The notes below the pieces were generated by a model. That model did not search any database and was not told the origin of the DNA. It saw nothing but the letters and a program-made list of their open reading frames with translations. The position numbers and the translations under genes are program-made. A stretch of DNA of 64,000 bases from Thermococcus sp. JdF3 (lineage in GTDB: Archaea; Methanobacteriota_B; Thermococci; Thermococcales; Thermococcaceae), in assembly GCF_012027495.1 (NCBI RefSeq), contig NZ_SNUK01000006.1:120770-184769 (forward strand). The letters are read 5' to 3'. Every line of letters begins with the position of its first letter. The stretch's first letter is position 1. Below are positions 19,879 through 27,738 of the stretch, piece after piece.

Positions 19879-19925
19879 CCTTTCCCCTCAAAGTTTTTAA
19901 AGCGCCGGGGAGAAGTTCAATCCGC

Positions 19926-20013
19926 GCGGGGGTTGCCGAGCCTGGCCAAAGGCGCGGGATTTAGGGTCCCGTCCCGCAGGGGTTCGCGGGTTCAAATCCC
20001 GTCCCCCGCACCA
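19926..20013 (+). tRNA. tRNA-Leu (anticodon UAG)
   Basis: The acceptor stem pairs GCGGGGG with CCCCCGC and CCA is encoded. The anticodon loop TTTAGGG gives UAG, and a long variable arm (GTCCCGCAGGGGTTCGC region) is typical of class II leucine tRNA. T loop GGTTCAAATCC is normal. An upstream TTTTTAAAG (19892-19900) about 28 bp before the 5' end is the promoter. No intron was seen. Confidence 0.95.
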
Positions 20014-20288
20014 CAACAACCCTTTGCTTCGCAAAGCGTTGACGGAAAAATGGCGTGCAATTCTAAAAGTGCTTGTTTTCCGAGTGGTTTACTCTTCAGT
20101 TGGCGGTTTTACAGTGTTTCACTCCCCTCAAGGCGTCCGAAGGACGCCAGAATAAAGTTGAAACAGTCCAAAAGGCAGGTTTTATGTCAAACCCTCTTAT
20201 GGACAAATCTCGGAGTGCACGCTTCACTCTCCAGCCACTTCACCCGAAAAGGAACTCTTTGGTCAGGCCTTGCGCAAGCAAAGCTTGC
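20014..20288. other. Non-coding stretch downstream of tRNA-Leu with three short hairpins
   Basis: This 275-bp stretch has no convincing gene. It contains three perfect inverted repeats, each with a 3-nt loop: CTTTGC-TTC-GCAAAG (20022-20036), GGCGTCC-GAA-GGACGCC (20132-20148) and GCAAGC-AAA-GCTTGC (20274-20288). The composition differs from the flanking coding DNA. It could be a decayed mobile or repeated element beside a tRNA; no copy of the tRNA 3' end was found to mark an attachment site. Confidence 0.4.
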
Positions 20289-20618
20289 TCACGGCAGTTT
20301 GAGCTCGATTCTTACGTCTTCATCCATCAGGACGAAGAGGACCAGCGCAGAGAGTAGGGTCAGCGTTGCCGCCGGAAGGGACAGTCCCACCATCACCCAG
20401 AGGAGTCCAAAGAGCAGGTCCAGGAGGGCTATGTACGCCGAGAGGTCCACGATTGTCTCGTGTCCCACCCAAATCCCGTAGGCGAAGAGCAGGTGCACGC
20501 TCCCAACGAGGATGTAGCCAAAAAACGTGTACCTCTCCCCGAAACTCATTGCGGCTATGCCGTAGAAGAAAACCGCGAGGAGTGTAAAGAAAGAAACGAC
20601 GAGGGGCTTAGGCCGCAT
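20289..20618 (-). CDS. Small membrane protein, hypothetical
   Basis: A 109-aa protein, four hydrophobic segments, acidic near the C-terminus (LMDEDVRIELKLP). No family recognised. The ATG overlaps the last 11 bases of the MFS gene, indicating coupled translation and perhaps a joint role with that transporter. Confidence 0.65.
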   Translation of the reverse strand: MRPKPLVVSFFTLLAVFFYGIAAMSFGERYTFFGYILVGSVHLLFAYGIWVGHETIVDLSAYIALLDLLFGLLWVMVGLSLPAATLTLLSALVLFVLMDEDVRIELKLP

Positions 20619-21810
20619 CGCCGAGCTCCTCCACGGGGAGTTTCATCCTTGCCGAGGCAAGGAGCAGAAGGACTCCGAGGATTGCCATGCTGAGGTATAT
20701 CACCATTCCCGTAGTCACGCCGTGGACGAGGACGAACATTACGTTGGGGGCCACTGCGTTGGCGGAGTTGGAGATGAGGCCGAGGGCGAAGCTGGCCTCC
20801 GGATAGATTTTCTTCGGGTACGTTGCCGGTGCCGTCGTCCAGAAGGCAGGTCCAGTTCCCTGGACTATTCCGGTAATCGCGATTCCCAGGAGTGCCAGTG
20901 TGTAGTCGTTCGCCGAGATTGCCTTCCAGACGATGAAGATTCCCGCAAAGGTCACCACGTAGGAGAGCGTCATGACGCTTACTATGGCCTTGAAGAGACC
21001 TCTGTTGCTGGTGTTCTTGACTGAGAGGCGGTAGCCGAGGTAGCCCATTATTATGGACCAGAGTGCCATTGAGACCTCGAGCGTCATAACAAGGTTCGCA
21101 ACCTGGGCATCGCTGAATTTGACGTTGTGGAGCGTGAATGAGCCGAGGGTAAAGATTATCCAGAGTGCCGGGAAGAAGGTGAAGCCGAAGACCCAAGTGA
21201 AGGGCATCTTCCAGACGTTTGAGCCAGAGGAGTGCTTCTCCTTTGGAATCTCGAAGTCCTCAATGAAGAGCCACCAGAGGGCAAGCACAGCGTACATTAC
21301 AACGGCCGAAACAAGGAACGCAACCTTGACGGCCCCCCAATCGGAGTAGTTGTGGGATGCCCATTTGGCGAGGTTTATGCCGTAGATTCCACCCCAGAAT
21401 ATGCCCGAGAGGATTATGCCCTTGGCAAAGGGCCTCTCGGCGACGAAGAGCCTTCCAATCTGGTTGCTGAAGACGGCTATGAGCGCGACTATGAAACCCT
21501 GGAAGAAGCGGAGCGCCACAACTCCACCCCAGCTCGGCATGAACGGAATCAGCAGCTGCGGTATCGCTGCAAAGCTGATTATAAGGGCAACGCTCCTCTT
21601 GAAGGAGCCCTTGAACAGGCTCGTCCCACCGAGGAGGAACGCAACGAACAGACCGACGACGTAAGCGGTCTGCTGGTAGCCCATGGCCGCTTCGGTTATA
21701 CCGTAGTGGTCTATCACAATCCCCGCGAACTTTTCAAGCATGTGCATGGTTCCAAAGCCCGCCGCGACGACGAGCGTGTTTAGAAGCACGGTAATCCATT
21801 TTTTCTCCAT
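20608..21810 (-). CDS. Major facilitator superfamily transporter
   Basis: A 400-aa protein with about 12 membrane helices in two halves joined by a cytoplasmic loop (IEDFEIPKEKHSSGSNVWKM). The family-type motifs are weak and the substrate cannot be read from the sequence. GGAGGGAGACCC sets the ATG. It lies behind a GDT1-type gene and an aminotransferase in a minus-strand cluster; an amino acid or metal-related role is possible but unproven. Confidence 0.82.
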   Translation of the reverse strand: MEKKWITVLLNTLVVAAGFGTMHMLEKFAGIVIDHYGITEAAMGYQQTAYVVGLFVAFLLGGTSLFKGSFKRSVALIISFAAIPQLLIPFMPSWGGVVALRFFQGFIVALIAVFSNQIGRLFVAERPFAKGIILSGIFWGGIYGINLAKWASHNYSDWGAVKVAFLVSAVVMYAVLALWWLFIEDFEIPKEKHSSGSNVWKMPFTWVFGFTFFPALWIIFTLGSFTLHNVKFSDAQVANLVMTLEVSMALWSIIMGYLGYRLSVKNTSNRGLFKAIVSVMTLSYVVTFAGIFIVWKAISANDYTLALLGIAITGIVQGTGPAFWTTAPATYPKKIYPEASFALGLISNSANAVAPNVMFVLVHGVTTGMVIYLSMAILGVLLLLASARMKLPVEELGDAA

Positions 21811-21822
21811 GGGTCTCCCTCC

Positions 21823-22086
21823 TTATAGCTTTCCAAACAGCATCAGGATGCCAAATACTATGAAGAGCGCCCCTGCGAACTTGTGGACCAGTTCGAGGGG
21901 AATGAAGTCGCCGAGCTTGTCGCCGAGAACCGCACCGATGAGGTTCACGGCGGCCAGGCCCAGAATGGCCCCCACAAACGCTACCTTCCACCCGTATTTA
22001 GCCGCGAAGGCCATGGTTGCGAGCTGGGTCTTGTCCCCCAGCTCCGCCAGGAAAATGGCAAAGAATATGGCGAGGATGCCGTCCAT
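21823..22086 (-). CDS. GDT1/TMEM165 (UPF0016) family protein, single-repeat form
   Basis: An 87-aa three-helix membrane protein carrying one copy of the family motif ELGDKTQ. Eukaryotic GDT1 proteins have two such repeats and move Mn2+ or Ca2+ against protons; archaeal half-length versions must dimerise to make the equivalent site. GGGAGG precedes the ATG. It sits 12 bp ahead of the MFS gene. Confidence 0.85.
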   Translation of the reverse strand: MDGILAIFFAIFLAELGDKTQLATMAFAAKYGWKVAFVGAILGLAAVNLIGAVLGDKLGDFIPLELVHKFAGALFIVFGILMLFGKL

Positions 22087-22096
22087 CGCGCCTCCC

Positions 22097-23275
22097 TCAA
22101 AGCTTTGAAAGTGCCTCGTTCATTCTCTCCATTGCCTCTGTGAGCTGGCTCTTCTTTGTGGCGTAGCTTATCCTTATCCAGCCCTCTCCGGCCTTGCCGA
22201 AGGCTGTTCCGGGTATGACGACAACGCCGGCGTTCTCGAGGAGCCACTCCGCGAAATCCTCGCTGCTCATTCCAAGTTCGGGGTCTATCTTGGCCCAGAG
22301 GTAGAAGGCGCCCTTCGGCCTGAACGGAGTGATGTGGGGCATCCTGCTGAGGTGGTGGAGAACCAGCTTCCTCCTCTCCGCGTAGGTCCGGCGCATGGCC
22401 TCGAGAGCCTCCCAGCTGCGCTTGTCGCGGAGGGCGGTGATTCCTGCTATCTGAATGAAGGACGTGACGTTTCCAATGACGTAGGCGTGGAGCTTTATCA
22501 TGTCCCTGATAACCTGGGTGGGTGCTATGGTGAAGCCGAGGCGCCAGCCGGTCATGGCAAAGGTCTTGGAGAAGCTGTTCGCCAGAATCGTGTTGTCCGG
22601 GGCGTACTTTATCATCGGGTAGTGCTTCGCCCCCTCGTACAGGAAGTGCTCGTAGGGCTCGTCGCTCAGGATGTAGAGGTTGTAATCCTCCGCTATGTCC
22701 GCTATGGCCTTCACCGTCTTCTTTTTAAGAACTGCACCGGTGGGGTTGTTTGGATAGTTGATAACGAGCATTCTCGTTCTCTTGGTTATAGCCTCAACAA
22801 GCTCATCGGGGTCGATCTGGAACTCGTTCTCCTCGCGGAGGGGTATCCTCAGGATGCCGGCCTCGGCGATCTTTGCGTCCTCAACATAGCAGACGAAGGC
22901 CGGGTCTGGGATGATAACGTCATCGTCCTGCTCCAGAAGGGTCTGGAACGCGAGGTAGGTGGCCTCGTAGGCACCCGCGGTGACGATTATATCATTGGGG
23001 GAGATATCAACCTTGTAGTGGGTCTTGTAGTACTCGGCTATCGCTTCACGGAACTCGGGGATGCCCGCGTTGGGGGTGTAGTGGGTGTATCCCTCGTCTA
23101 TCGCCCTCTTCGCGGCCTCCTTTATGACGTCGGGGGTGTCAAAATCCGGCTCTCCTATTCCTAGGGAGATAACGTTTTCCATCTTCTTTGCCTTTTCGAA
23201 GAGCTCCCTGATCTTTGAGCGCTGAATGAGGTTTATCCTGCCAGCGAGGAAGTATTTGCGTTTTTTATATCTCAT
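22097..23275 (-). CDS. Pyridoxal phosphate aminotransferase, class I/II
   Basis: A 392-aa fold-type I aminotransferase. Visible motifs: ISLGIGEPDFDTP (substrate loop), NYPNNPTGAV (Asn that contacts PLP), SDEPYEHF, and the Schiff-base lysine in SFSKTFAMTGWRLGF; the C-terminal Arg is in WIRISYA. Close in type to the aromatic/aspartate aminotransferases of Thermococcales; the exact substrate is unsure. A TATA box GTTTATAAAA (23314-23323) lies about 40 bp upstream and GAGGTGATG provides the ribosome site. The N-terminus has a short basic extension. Confidence 0.88.
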   Translation of the reverse strand: MRYKKRKYFLAGRINLIQRSKIRELFEKAKKMENVISLGIGEPDFDTPDVIKEAAKRAIDEGYTHYTPNAGIPEFREAIAEYYKTHYKVDISPNDIIVTAGAYEATYLAFQTLLEQDDDVIIPDPAFVCYVEDAKIAEAGILRIPLREENEFQIDPDELVEAITKRTRMLVINYPNNPTGAVLKKKTVKAIADIAEDYNLYILSDEPYEHFLYEGAKHYPMIKYAPDNTILANSFSKTFAMTGWRLGFTIAPTQVIRDMIKLHAYVIGNVTSFIQIAGITALRDKRSWEALEAMRRTYAERRKLVLHHLSRMPHITPFRPKGAFYLWAKIDPELGMSSEDFAEWLLENAGVVVIPGTAFGKAGEGWIRISYATKKSQLTEAMERMNEALSKL

Positions 23276-23360
23276 GAGGACATCACCTCAGGCAGTCGGG
23301 AATGAGGGAGGGATTTTATAAACCTATCCACCATAAAGCACGTGAATGGCCATTGGCTGC

Positions 23361-23768
23361 CTACAAAACTTCAACGAGAGCCGCCTTTTCAAAAAATCTT
23401 TTCGATTTTTCTGCCTCGCAGTCGGTCATGGGCAGCTCCTCCAGGTTCAGCTCCGCAAGAATCCCCCCTGCCCTATTGCGGCTTCCAAAGACCACCAGAT
23501 AATTCTCTCCATCCCTGGCGCCGTGCTTTGCTATTGCATCCTTTATCTGGAGTGTTCCGGCGAGGCGGAGGAGGAGCTCGCCGCCGAGGGTTCTGGCATG
23601 GTTGGTGCCCCTCTCAAATGAACGGAGCGCTAGAAGCGCCGCAAACGCTACCTCTTCCCAGCATTCACCGACCACTATCTGAAAGTCACCGCCTATCAAG
23701 GGTATGAGTTCCCCGGCATTTTTGACGAATATTTTCGTGATGTGGAGATTTTCCGTTATTTCTTTCAT
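23361..23768 (-). CDS. cgi121: KEOPS complex subunit Cgi121
   Basis: A 135-aa protein resembling Cgi121, the KEOPS subunit that binds the CCA end of tRNA and stimulates t6A37 synthesis by Kae1-Bud32. The segment FAALLALRSFERGTNHARTL and the strands ENYLVVFG support the call. GGTGG lies ahead of the ATG. No other KEOPS gene is in the window. The transcript start is likely close to the gene (TTTTAAC near 23803-23809). Confidence 0.82.
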   Translation of the reverse strand: MKEITENLHITKIFVKNAGELIPLIGGDFQIVVGECWEEVAFAALLALRSFERGTNHARTLGGELLLRLAGTLQIKDAIAKHGARDGENYLVVFGSRNRAGGILAELNLEELPMTDCEAEKSKRFFEKAALVEVL

Positions 23769-23833
23769 CGGGCCACCCCATCCCCGGTGGATTCTTCGAC
23801 GTTAAAACCCTTTCTGAGCCGCCCTATGTGGTT

Positions 23834-23902
23834 ATTTACGAATTTTTCGTAAATCTACGATTTTCAAAAAATTTTTTGAAAATCATATTATCATGATAAT
23901 AT
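23834..23902. promoter_or_regulatory. Cluster of three abutting perfect palindromes upstream of the RHH-ftsZ locus
   Basis: Within 69 bp are three perfect inverted repeats. The first is ATTTACGAA-TTT-TTCGTAAAT (23834-23854). The second is a 26-bp palindrome with no spacer (23859-23884, arms GATTTTCAAAAAA). The third is an 18-bp palindrome with no spacer, ATATTATCATGATAATAT (23885-23902), touching the second. All are very A/T-rich in a G/C-rich genome. They lie 75-140 bp before the RHH gene and could be operators, a partition site or a melted DNA element. Confidence 0.65.
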
Positions 23903-23976
23903 TAAGTAAGCGCAAAGTATTTAACTAATTAAATCCCTATTTATCCCAGCGGCTTGCTGAACTGGGTGGTGCAGGG

Positions 23977-24168
23977 ATGACCAAAATGCGTATCATCAGT
24001 GTACAGCTCCCCCAGGGACTGATCAACGCCATGGATCAGCTCGTTAGAAAGGGAGTCTATCCCAACAGGAGTGAGATAATCAGAGAGGCCATCCGCGAGC
24101 TTTTGAAGAAGGAGCTTTATCAGCTTGAGACGGGAGAACGCTCAACGCCTGAGTACATCCTGAAATAA
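23977..24168 (+). CDS. Ribbon-helix-helix (CopG-type) DNA-binding protein
   Basis: A 63-aa RHH protein. The DNA-contacting strand MRIISVQLPQGL is followed by two helices (INAMDQLVRKG, NRSEIIREAIRELLKKEL). Such proteins act as dimers of repressors or as centromere-binding proteins. The ATG at 23977 follows GGTGGTGCAGGG; an internal ATG at 23986 is a weaker choice. It is the first gene of the set RHH-ftsZ-parA-RHH and lies right after three palindromes that could be its operator. Confidence 0.88.
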   Translation: MTKMRIISVQLPQGLINAMDQLVRKGVYPNRSEIIREAIRELLKKELYQLETGERSTPEYILK

Positions 24169-24233
24169 GCCGCTAAAATCAATGTTAAAATCAAAATCAT
24201 GCAATAGTCAAACCTAAATTGGGGGTTGGGGCG

Positions 24234-25487
24234 ATGGTATTTAAACTCTTAGAACAGGCCGGAATAAAACTCGATCTGGACGATGGGCCGAGAGCAGCGC
24301 AGGTTGATGGGTTCTCCGACGAGAACCTGGAGGATCTCATAAAGATCGTCATCGTCGGTGTTGGCGGTTCTGGAAACAATACGATAACCAGACTCTACGA
24401 ACTTGGCGTCCAGGGCGCGGAGCTCATAGCCATGAACACTGACGCCCAGCACCTTGCCAGGACGAAAGCCCATAAGAAGCTTCTCCTCGGCAAGGAGATA
24501 ACCCAGGGTAAGGGTTCCGGTGGAAACCCCGAGGTTGGCTACCGCGCCGCCGAGGCGAGCGCCCATGAGATTGCCGAGACCATAGGTGACGCCGATCTTG
24601 TGTTCATAACCGCTGGTATGGGTAACGGCACCGGTACGGGCGCTGCTCCGGTTGTTGCGAAGGTCATAAAGGAGCGTGCCAGGCACAACGGTCGCTTTAG
24701 GGAACCGCTCGTCGTCAGCGTTGTAACCTACCCGTTCAAGAACGAGGGCAAGATCAGGATTGAGAAGGCCAAGGCTGGTATAAAGGCCCTCATGTACTAC
24801 TCCGACACCGTCATCATAATCGAGAACGACAAGCTCCTCAAACTCGTTCCGAAACTCCCGATAAACGCCGCCTTCCGCTTCGCCGACGAGATAATAGCCA
24901 GAATGGTCAAGGGCATCACCGAGACCATAAAGCTCCCGTCCATGGTCAACATCGACTTCGCCGACGTCTACAGCGTCATGCACAACGGCGGTGCGGCCTT
25001 GATAGGAATCGGGGAGAGCGATTCAAGCAACAGGGCGGTCGATGCGGTCAAGAACGCCCTTGAGAACAAGATGCTCGAGGTTGAGTACGGTAGCGGTGAC
25101 AGGGCACTGGTTCACTTCACCGTCGGCCCCGATGTGAGCCTCGGCGAGATAAACGACGCAATGAACATTGTCTACGAGAAGCTCGGCGAGAAGAGTGAGA
25201 TTAAGTGGGGTGCTAGGATAGACGAGGACATGGGTAAAGTGGTAAGGGCGATGGTCATCATGACCGGCGTTAAAAGCCCGCACATCCTGGGCGGCGAGCA
25301 CGCCCTCCAGGTCGGCTCATCGATGAAGGACAACATAATCACCACACAGCCGGTCAAGCCGTTCAAGTCCAAAGAGGGTGATTTCGACAGAATACTCAAC
25401 ATGATATCGGGCAGACCTGAGAAGAAGGAGAGGGAGCTTCCACCCTACGCGAAGAGGGTTCTCGACGACTTCCTGGATATTGCCTGA
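24234..25487 (+). CDS. ftsZ: Cell division protein FtsZ (FtsZ2-type)
   Basis: A 417-aa tubulin-like GTPase. Signature [13 protein letters not shown] (residues about 130-142), N-terminal [10 protein letters not shown] and the T7-loop region [11 protein letters not shown]. The [10 protein letters not shown] form and the insertion [14 protein letters not shown] suggest the archaeal FtsZ2 group. FtsZ2 cooperates with FtsZ1 in constricting the archaeal division ring. The ATG follows GGGGTTGGGGCG. The 65-bp spacer before it contains three AAAATCA repeats (24175, 24187 and 24193), spaced in multiples of 6 bp. Confidence 0.92.
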   Translation: MVFKLLEQAGIKLDLDDGPRAAQVDGFSDENLEDLIKIVIVGVGGSGNNTITRLYELGVQGAELIAMNTDAQHLARTKAHKKLLLGKEITQGKGSGGNPEVGYRAAEASAHEIAETIGDADLVFITAGMGNGTGTGAAPVVAKVIKERARHNGRFREPLVVSVVTYPFKNEGKIRIEKAKAGIKALMYYSDTVIIIENDKLLKLVPKLPINAAFRFADEIIARMVKGITETIKLPSMVNIDFADVYSVMHNGGAALIGIGESDSSNRAVDAVKNALENKMLEVEYGSGDRALVHFTVGPDVSLGEINDAMNIVYEKLGEKSEIKWGARIDEDMGKVVRAMVIMTGVKSPHILGGEHALQVGSSMKDNIITTQPVKPFKSKEGDFDRILNMISGRPEKKERELPPYAKRVLDDFLDIA

Positions 25488-25522
25488 ATTTCTTCCCTTA
25501 TCATCCCGGCACAGGTGGTTCT

Positions 25523-26293
25523 ATGGCAGTGGTTATTAGCGTAGCCAATCAGAAGGGCGGGGTCGGAAAGACCACCCTGACGATGAACCTCGCCTACGCT
25601 CTCTCTTCGATGGGCAGAAGGGTTCTTGTGGTGGACATAGACCCCCAGTTTAACCTCACTTTTGGTCTTATAGGCATGGACGTCCTTCAGCACGGTGACA
25701 GCAACGTGGGGACGCTGATGACGAGGGAGAGCGACATCGACAATACCATAGTGGAAGTCCGGGAGAACCTCCATCTGGTACCCAGCCACCTGAATCTCTC
25801 GGCCAAGGAGATTGAGATCATCAACACCTACAACCGTGAGAGGCGGCTTGAAAAGGCCCTCCTTCCTGTTCTGCCGGACTACGACTACGTTCTCATTGAC
25901 AACCCGCCGAGCATGGGCATCTTCCTGGTCAACTCCCTGACGGCCTCAGATTACGTGCTCATACCTCTGGAGCTCAGCTATTTTGGCGTCATAGGAATGC
26001 AGCTGATGTTCAATTTGATGCGTATGATACGTCAGGAAACCAACGAGAACCTTAAACTCCTCGGCCTGGTTCCCAACAAGTTCACGCGTCAAACGAAGGT
26101 TCCAAAGATGCGCCTCAAGGAACTCAAGGAGACCTACCCGGATGCCCCGATTCTGACGACCATCCCGAAGGCCATAGCCCTGGAGAAGGCTCAGAGCCAG
26201 GGGGTTAGCATATTCGAGTTCGAGGGTGATGGAAGGGCCGCAAAGGCCTTTTCAAAGCTTGCCCGTGAGGTGGTTGAGCTTGTCGAAGGATAA
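25523..26293 (+). CDS. ParA/Soj/SegA-type partition ATPase
   Basis: A 256-aa deviant-Walker ATPase: SVANQKGGVGKTT with the signature lysine, Walker A' VVDIDPQFNLTFG, and Walker B YVLIDNPPSMG. Such ATPases bind DNA non-specifically when ATP-bound and move partition complexes. The gene lies 35 bp behind ftsZ and overlaps the start of a small basic protein, an arrangement like archaeal segAB. The start follows GGTGG (25515-25519). Chromosome rather than plasmid partition is inferred from the ftsZ linkage. Confidence 0.9.
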   Translation: MAVVISVANQKGGVGKTTLTMNLAYALSSMGRRVLVVDIDPQFNLTFGLIGMDVLQHGDSNVGTLMTRESDIDNTIVEVRENLHLVPSHLNLSAKEIEIINTYNRERRLEKALLPVLPDYDYVLIDNPPSMGIFLVNSLTASDYVLIPLELSYFGVIGMQLMFNLMRMIRQETNENLKLLGLVPNKFTRQTKVPKMRLKELKETYPDAPILTTIPKAIALEKAQSQGVSIFEFEGDGRAAKAFSKLAREVVELVEG

Positions 26294-26624
26294 AATTCCC
26301 AAGCTTTTCGACGGTTCCGTTAACGAGCTCACGAGGCCTTCCAGGCCGAGGAAGAAGGATGAGAAGGGCGCTGTGAAATCCAAGGACATGAAGAAAGAAA
26401 AGATGCAGAAGACCCTCTACATAAGCAGGGACATGAACCGGAAGCTCATTGAGCTGTACGGAGAGGAGGGGAGGAGGCAGAGCATAATCGTGGAAGATGC
26501 GGTGAACCTCTACTACTACCTTAGAATGGCACTGGGCGAGAAGAAGTTCGAGGAGCTTCTGAGCGCCGTGAGGAGGGAAGACCCGGAGTTCCTTCGGGAT
26601 TACCTTGGCAGGTTCAAACTTTAA
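26280..26624 (+). CDS. Basic protein with C-terminal RHH-like domain, probable SegB-type partner
   Basis: About 114 aa. The N-terminal 50 residues are Lys/Arg-rich and probably disordered; the rest (MQKTLYISRDMNRKLIELYG, then RRQSIIVEDAVNLYYYLRM) looks like a ribbon-helix-helix fold. I chose TTG 26280 because GAGGTGG lies 6-7 nt before it; TTG 26274 is in frame but too close. It overlaps the parA end by 14 bp, so the two are co-translated. The disordered basic tail plus RHH architecture matches ParA partners such as SegB; this is inference. Confidence 0.75.
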   Translation: MSKDKIPKLFDGSVNELTRPSRPRKKDEKGAVKSKDMKKEKMQKTLYISRDMNRKLIELYGEEGRRQSIIVEDAVNLYYYLRMALGEKKFEELLSAVRREDPEFLRDYLGRFKL

Positions 26625-26652
26625 CGTTAACCCAGATGCCTAGATTCACCCG

Positions 26653-26760
26653 TTGAATAAGCCCGATCAAATCATGCCCCAACTCCCGGTGGATGGACAT
26701 CGAGCGGCAACCATGGAATAATCCGCTCGAATCAGACTCTGGAATAACACCCTGAAATCA
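26653..26760. repeat. Three imperfect repeats of a TGGAATAA-N8/9-AATCA element
   Basis: Copies at 26653-26674, 26714-26734 and 26740-26760 share GAATAA, then 8-9 bp, then AATCA. The last two are 26 bp apart. They fill the 133-bp gap behind the ParA/RHH genes, and the third runs into the stop codon of ribL. Candidate binding sites for the RHH-type partition protein. Confidence 0.5.
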
Positions 26761-27216
26761 GTCGCAGTACGCCTCCACTATCCTCTGAATTATTTTGCTC
26801 GTCTTCGCCCTGTCGCTCCTGTAGAGGTAGGGGATCCGTATGACCTCCGCTTCTATTCCATGGTTCCTCAGAGCATCCTTAAGGCGCTCGCAGTTGAAGT
26901 CCTGGTCAGGGCCTATCGCGACGATGTCCGGGTCTATCCTGCGCACCAGCCCGTAATCTATACCTCCGGGGGAGCCGATGTAAACCTCGTCCACGTACTT
27001 TATAGCCCTCAACAGCTCCGCCCTGTCCTCCGCCGTGTTCACGGGGTCCCTGCGCTTCCGTTTTCTCACCGTTTCGTCGTGGGCAACTATAACCACCAGT
27101 TCGTCCCCCAGGGCCTTGGCCTGCCTCAAAAAGTGAATATGGCCGATGTGCAGGAGATCAAAAACCCCGCCGACGAGGACGCGAATTCTTTTCCTCTCCT
27201 CCGTTTCCCCGTCCAT
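26758..27216 (-). CDS. ribL: FAD synthase RibL (cytidylyltransferase family)
   Basis: A 152-aa nucleotidyltransferase with the HxGH motif in [15 protein letters not shown] and the C-terminal [14 protein letters not shown] that completes the ATP site. It matches archaeal RibL, which adenylylates FMN to FAD. Last gene of the cluster; its ATG is 1 nt behind the stop of the PUA gene. The stop codon overlaps the end of the repeat array downstream. Confidence 0.88.
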   Translation of the reverse strand: MDGETEERKRIRVLVGGVFDLLHIGHIHFLRQAKALGDELVVIVAHDETVRKRKRRDPVNTAEDRAELLRAIKYVDEVYIGSPGGIDYGLVRRIDPDIVAIGPDQDFNCERLKDALRNHGIEAEVIRIPYLYRSDRAKTSKIIQRIVEAYCD

Positions 27217-27217
27217 A

Positions 27218-27736
27218 TCAACCCACCGTCAGTTCCCAGATCCTGTCCTTGGCGTGGTGAATGTTCTTCACTGCCTTCCCCTTGGGTTTTTCCTTCATAG
27301 CCCTTCCGTCCATCAGAGCTATGCCTATTGCGAGGGGCCTTCCGTAGTCCTCCTCGACCACGAAGACGAAATCGCCCTCCCTGATGCTCTCGTCGGCGTC
27401 CGTTATCCCCGCGGCCATGACGTCTGCACCCTTGAGGACAAACGGGACGGCGCCGGCATCGACCACGACGCGCCTGGGCCACGCCCTCAGGTCCTCCTCG
27501 TTGGATAGCCCGTAGAGTGCTATAACCAGCGGGAAGATGAGTCCCCTCCTTCTTATGAAGAATGGCTTCCCGTTCACGAGGAGTATCTCGGTTGTCTTGT
27601 CGAACTCAGCCACCTCGACGCGGTCCTTCTTGTGCAACATCTTCCCCGCTATCTCCTCGCCGAAAGTCTCGCTCATCTCCCTGATTATCTCCTTCACTTC
27701 CTTCTTGCTGAGCGGGTGCTTGACCTTCAGCTCCAT
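27218..27736 (-). CDS. PUA-domain RNA-binding protein (MCT-1-like)
   Basis: A 172-aa protein with an N-terminal DUF1947-type domain ([18 protein letters not shown]) and a C-terminal PUA domain ([20 protein letters not shown], then [20 protein letters not shown]). Related proteins bind tRNA or rRNA and resemble the eukaryotic translation factor MCT-1. The start at 27736 follows GGGGGTG and overlaps the pyrF stop region; the in-frame GTG at 27742 was rejected because it lies inside that ribosome site. Confidence 0.82.
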   Translation of the reverse strand: MELKVKHPLSKKEVKEIIREMSETFGEEIAGKMLHKKDRVEVAEFDKTTEILLVNGKPFFIRRRGLIFPLVIALYGLSNEEDLRAWPRRVVVDAGAVPFVLKGADVMAAGITDADESIREGDFVFVVEEDYGRPLAIGIALMDGRAMKEKPKGKAVKNIHHAKDRIWELTVG

Positions 27737-27738
27737 CT

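Noticed and set aside
20073..20357. 94-codon plus-strand frame after tRNA-Leu
   Set aside because: No good start or ribosome site, crosses into the opposite-strand gene, and contains the hairpins; could be a relic but is not supported as a gene.
23274..23320. Possible C/D box guide RNA from scattered TGATG and CTGA motifs in several intergenic gaps
   Set aside because: In no gap did the C, D', C' and D boxes occur in the right order and spacing, so no guide RNA is called; a covariance search would be needed.
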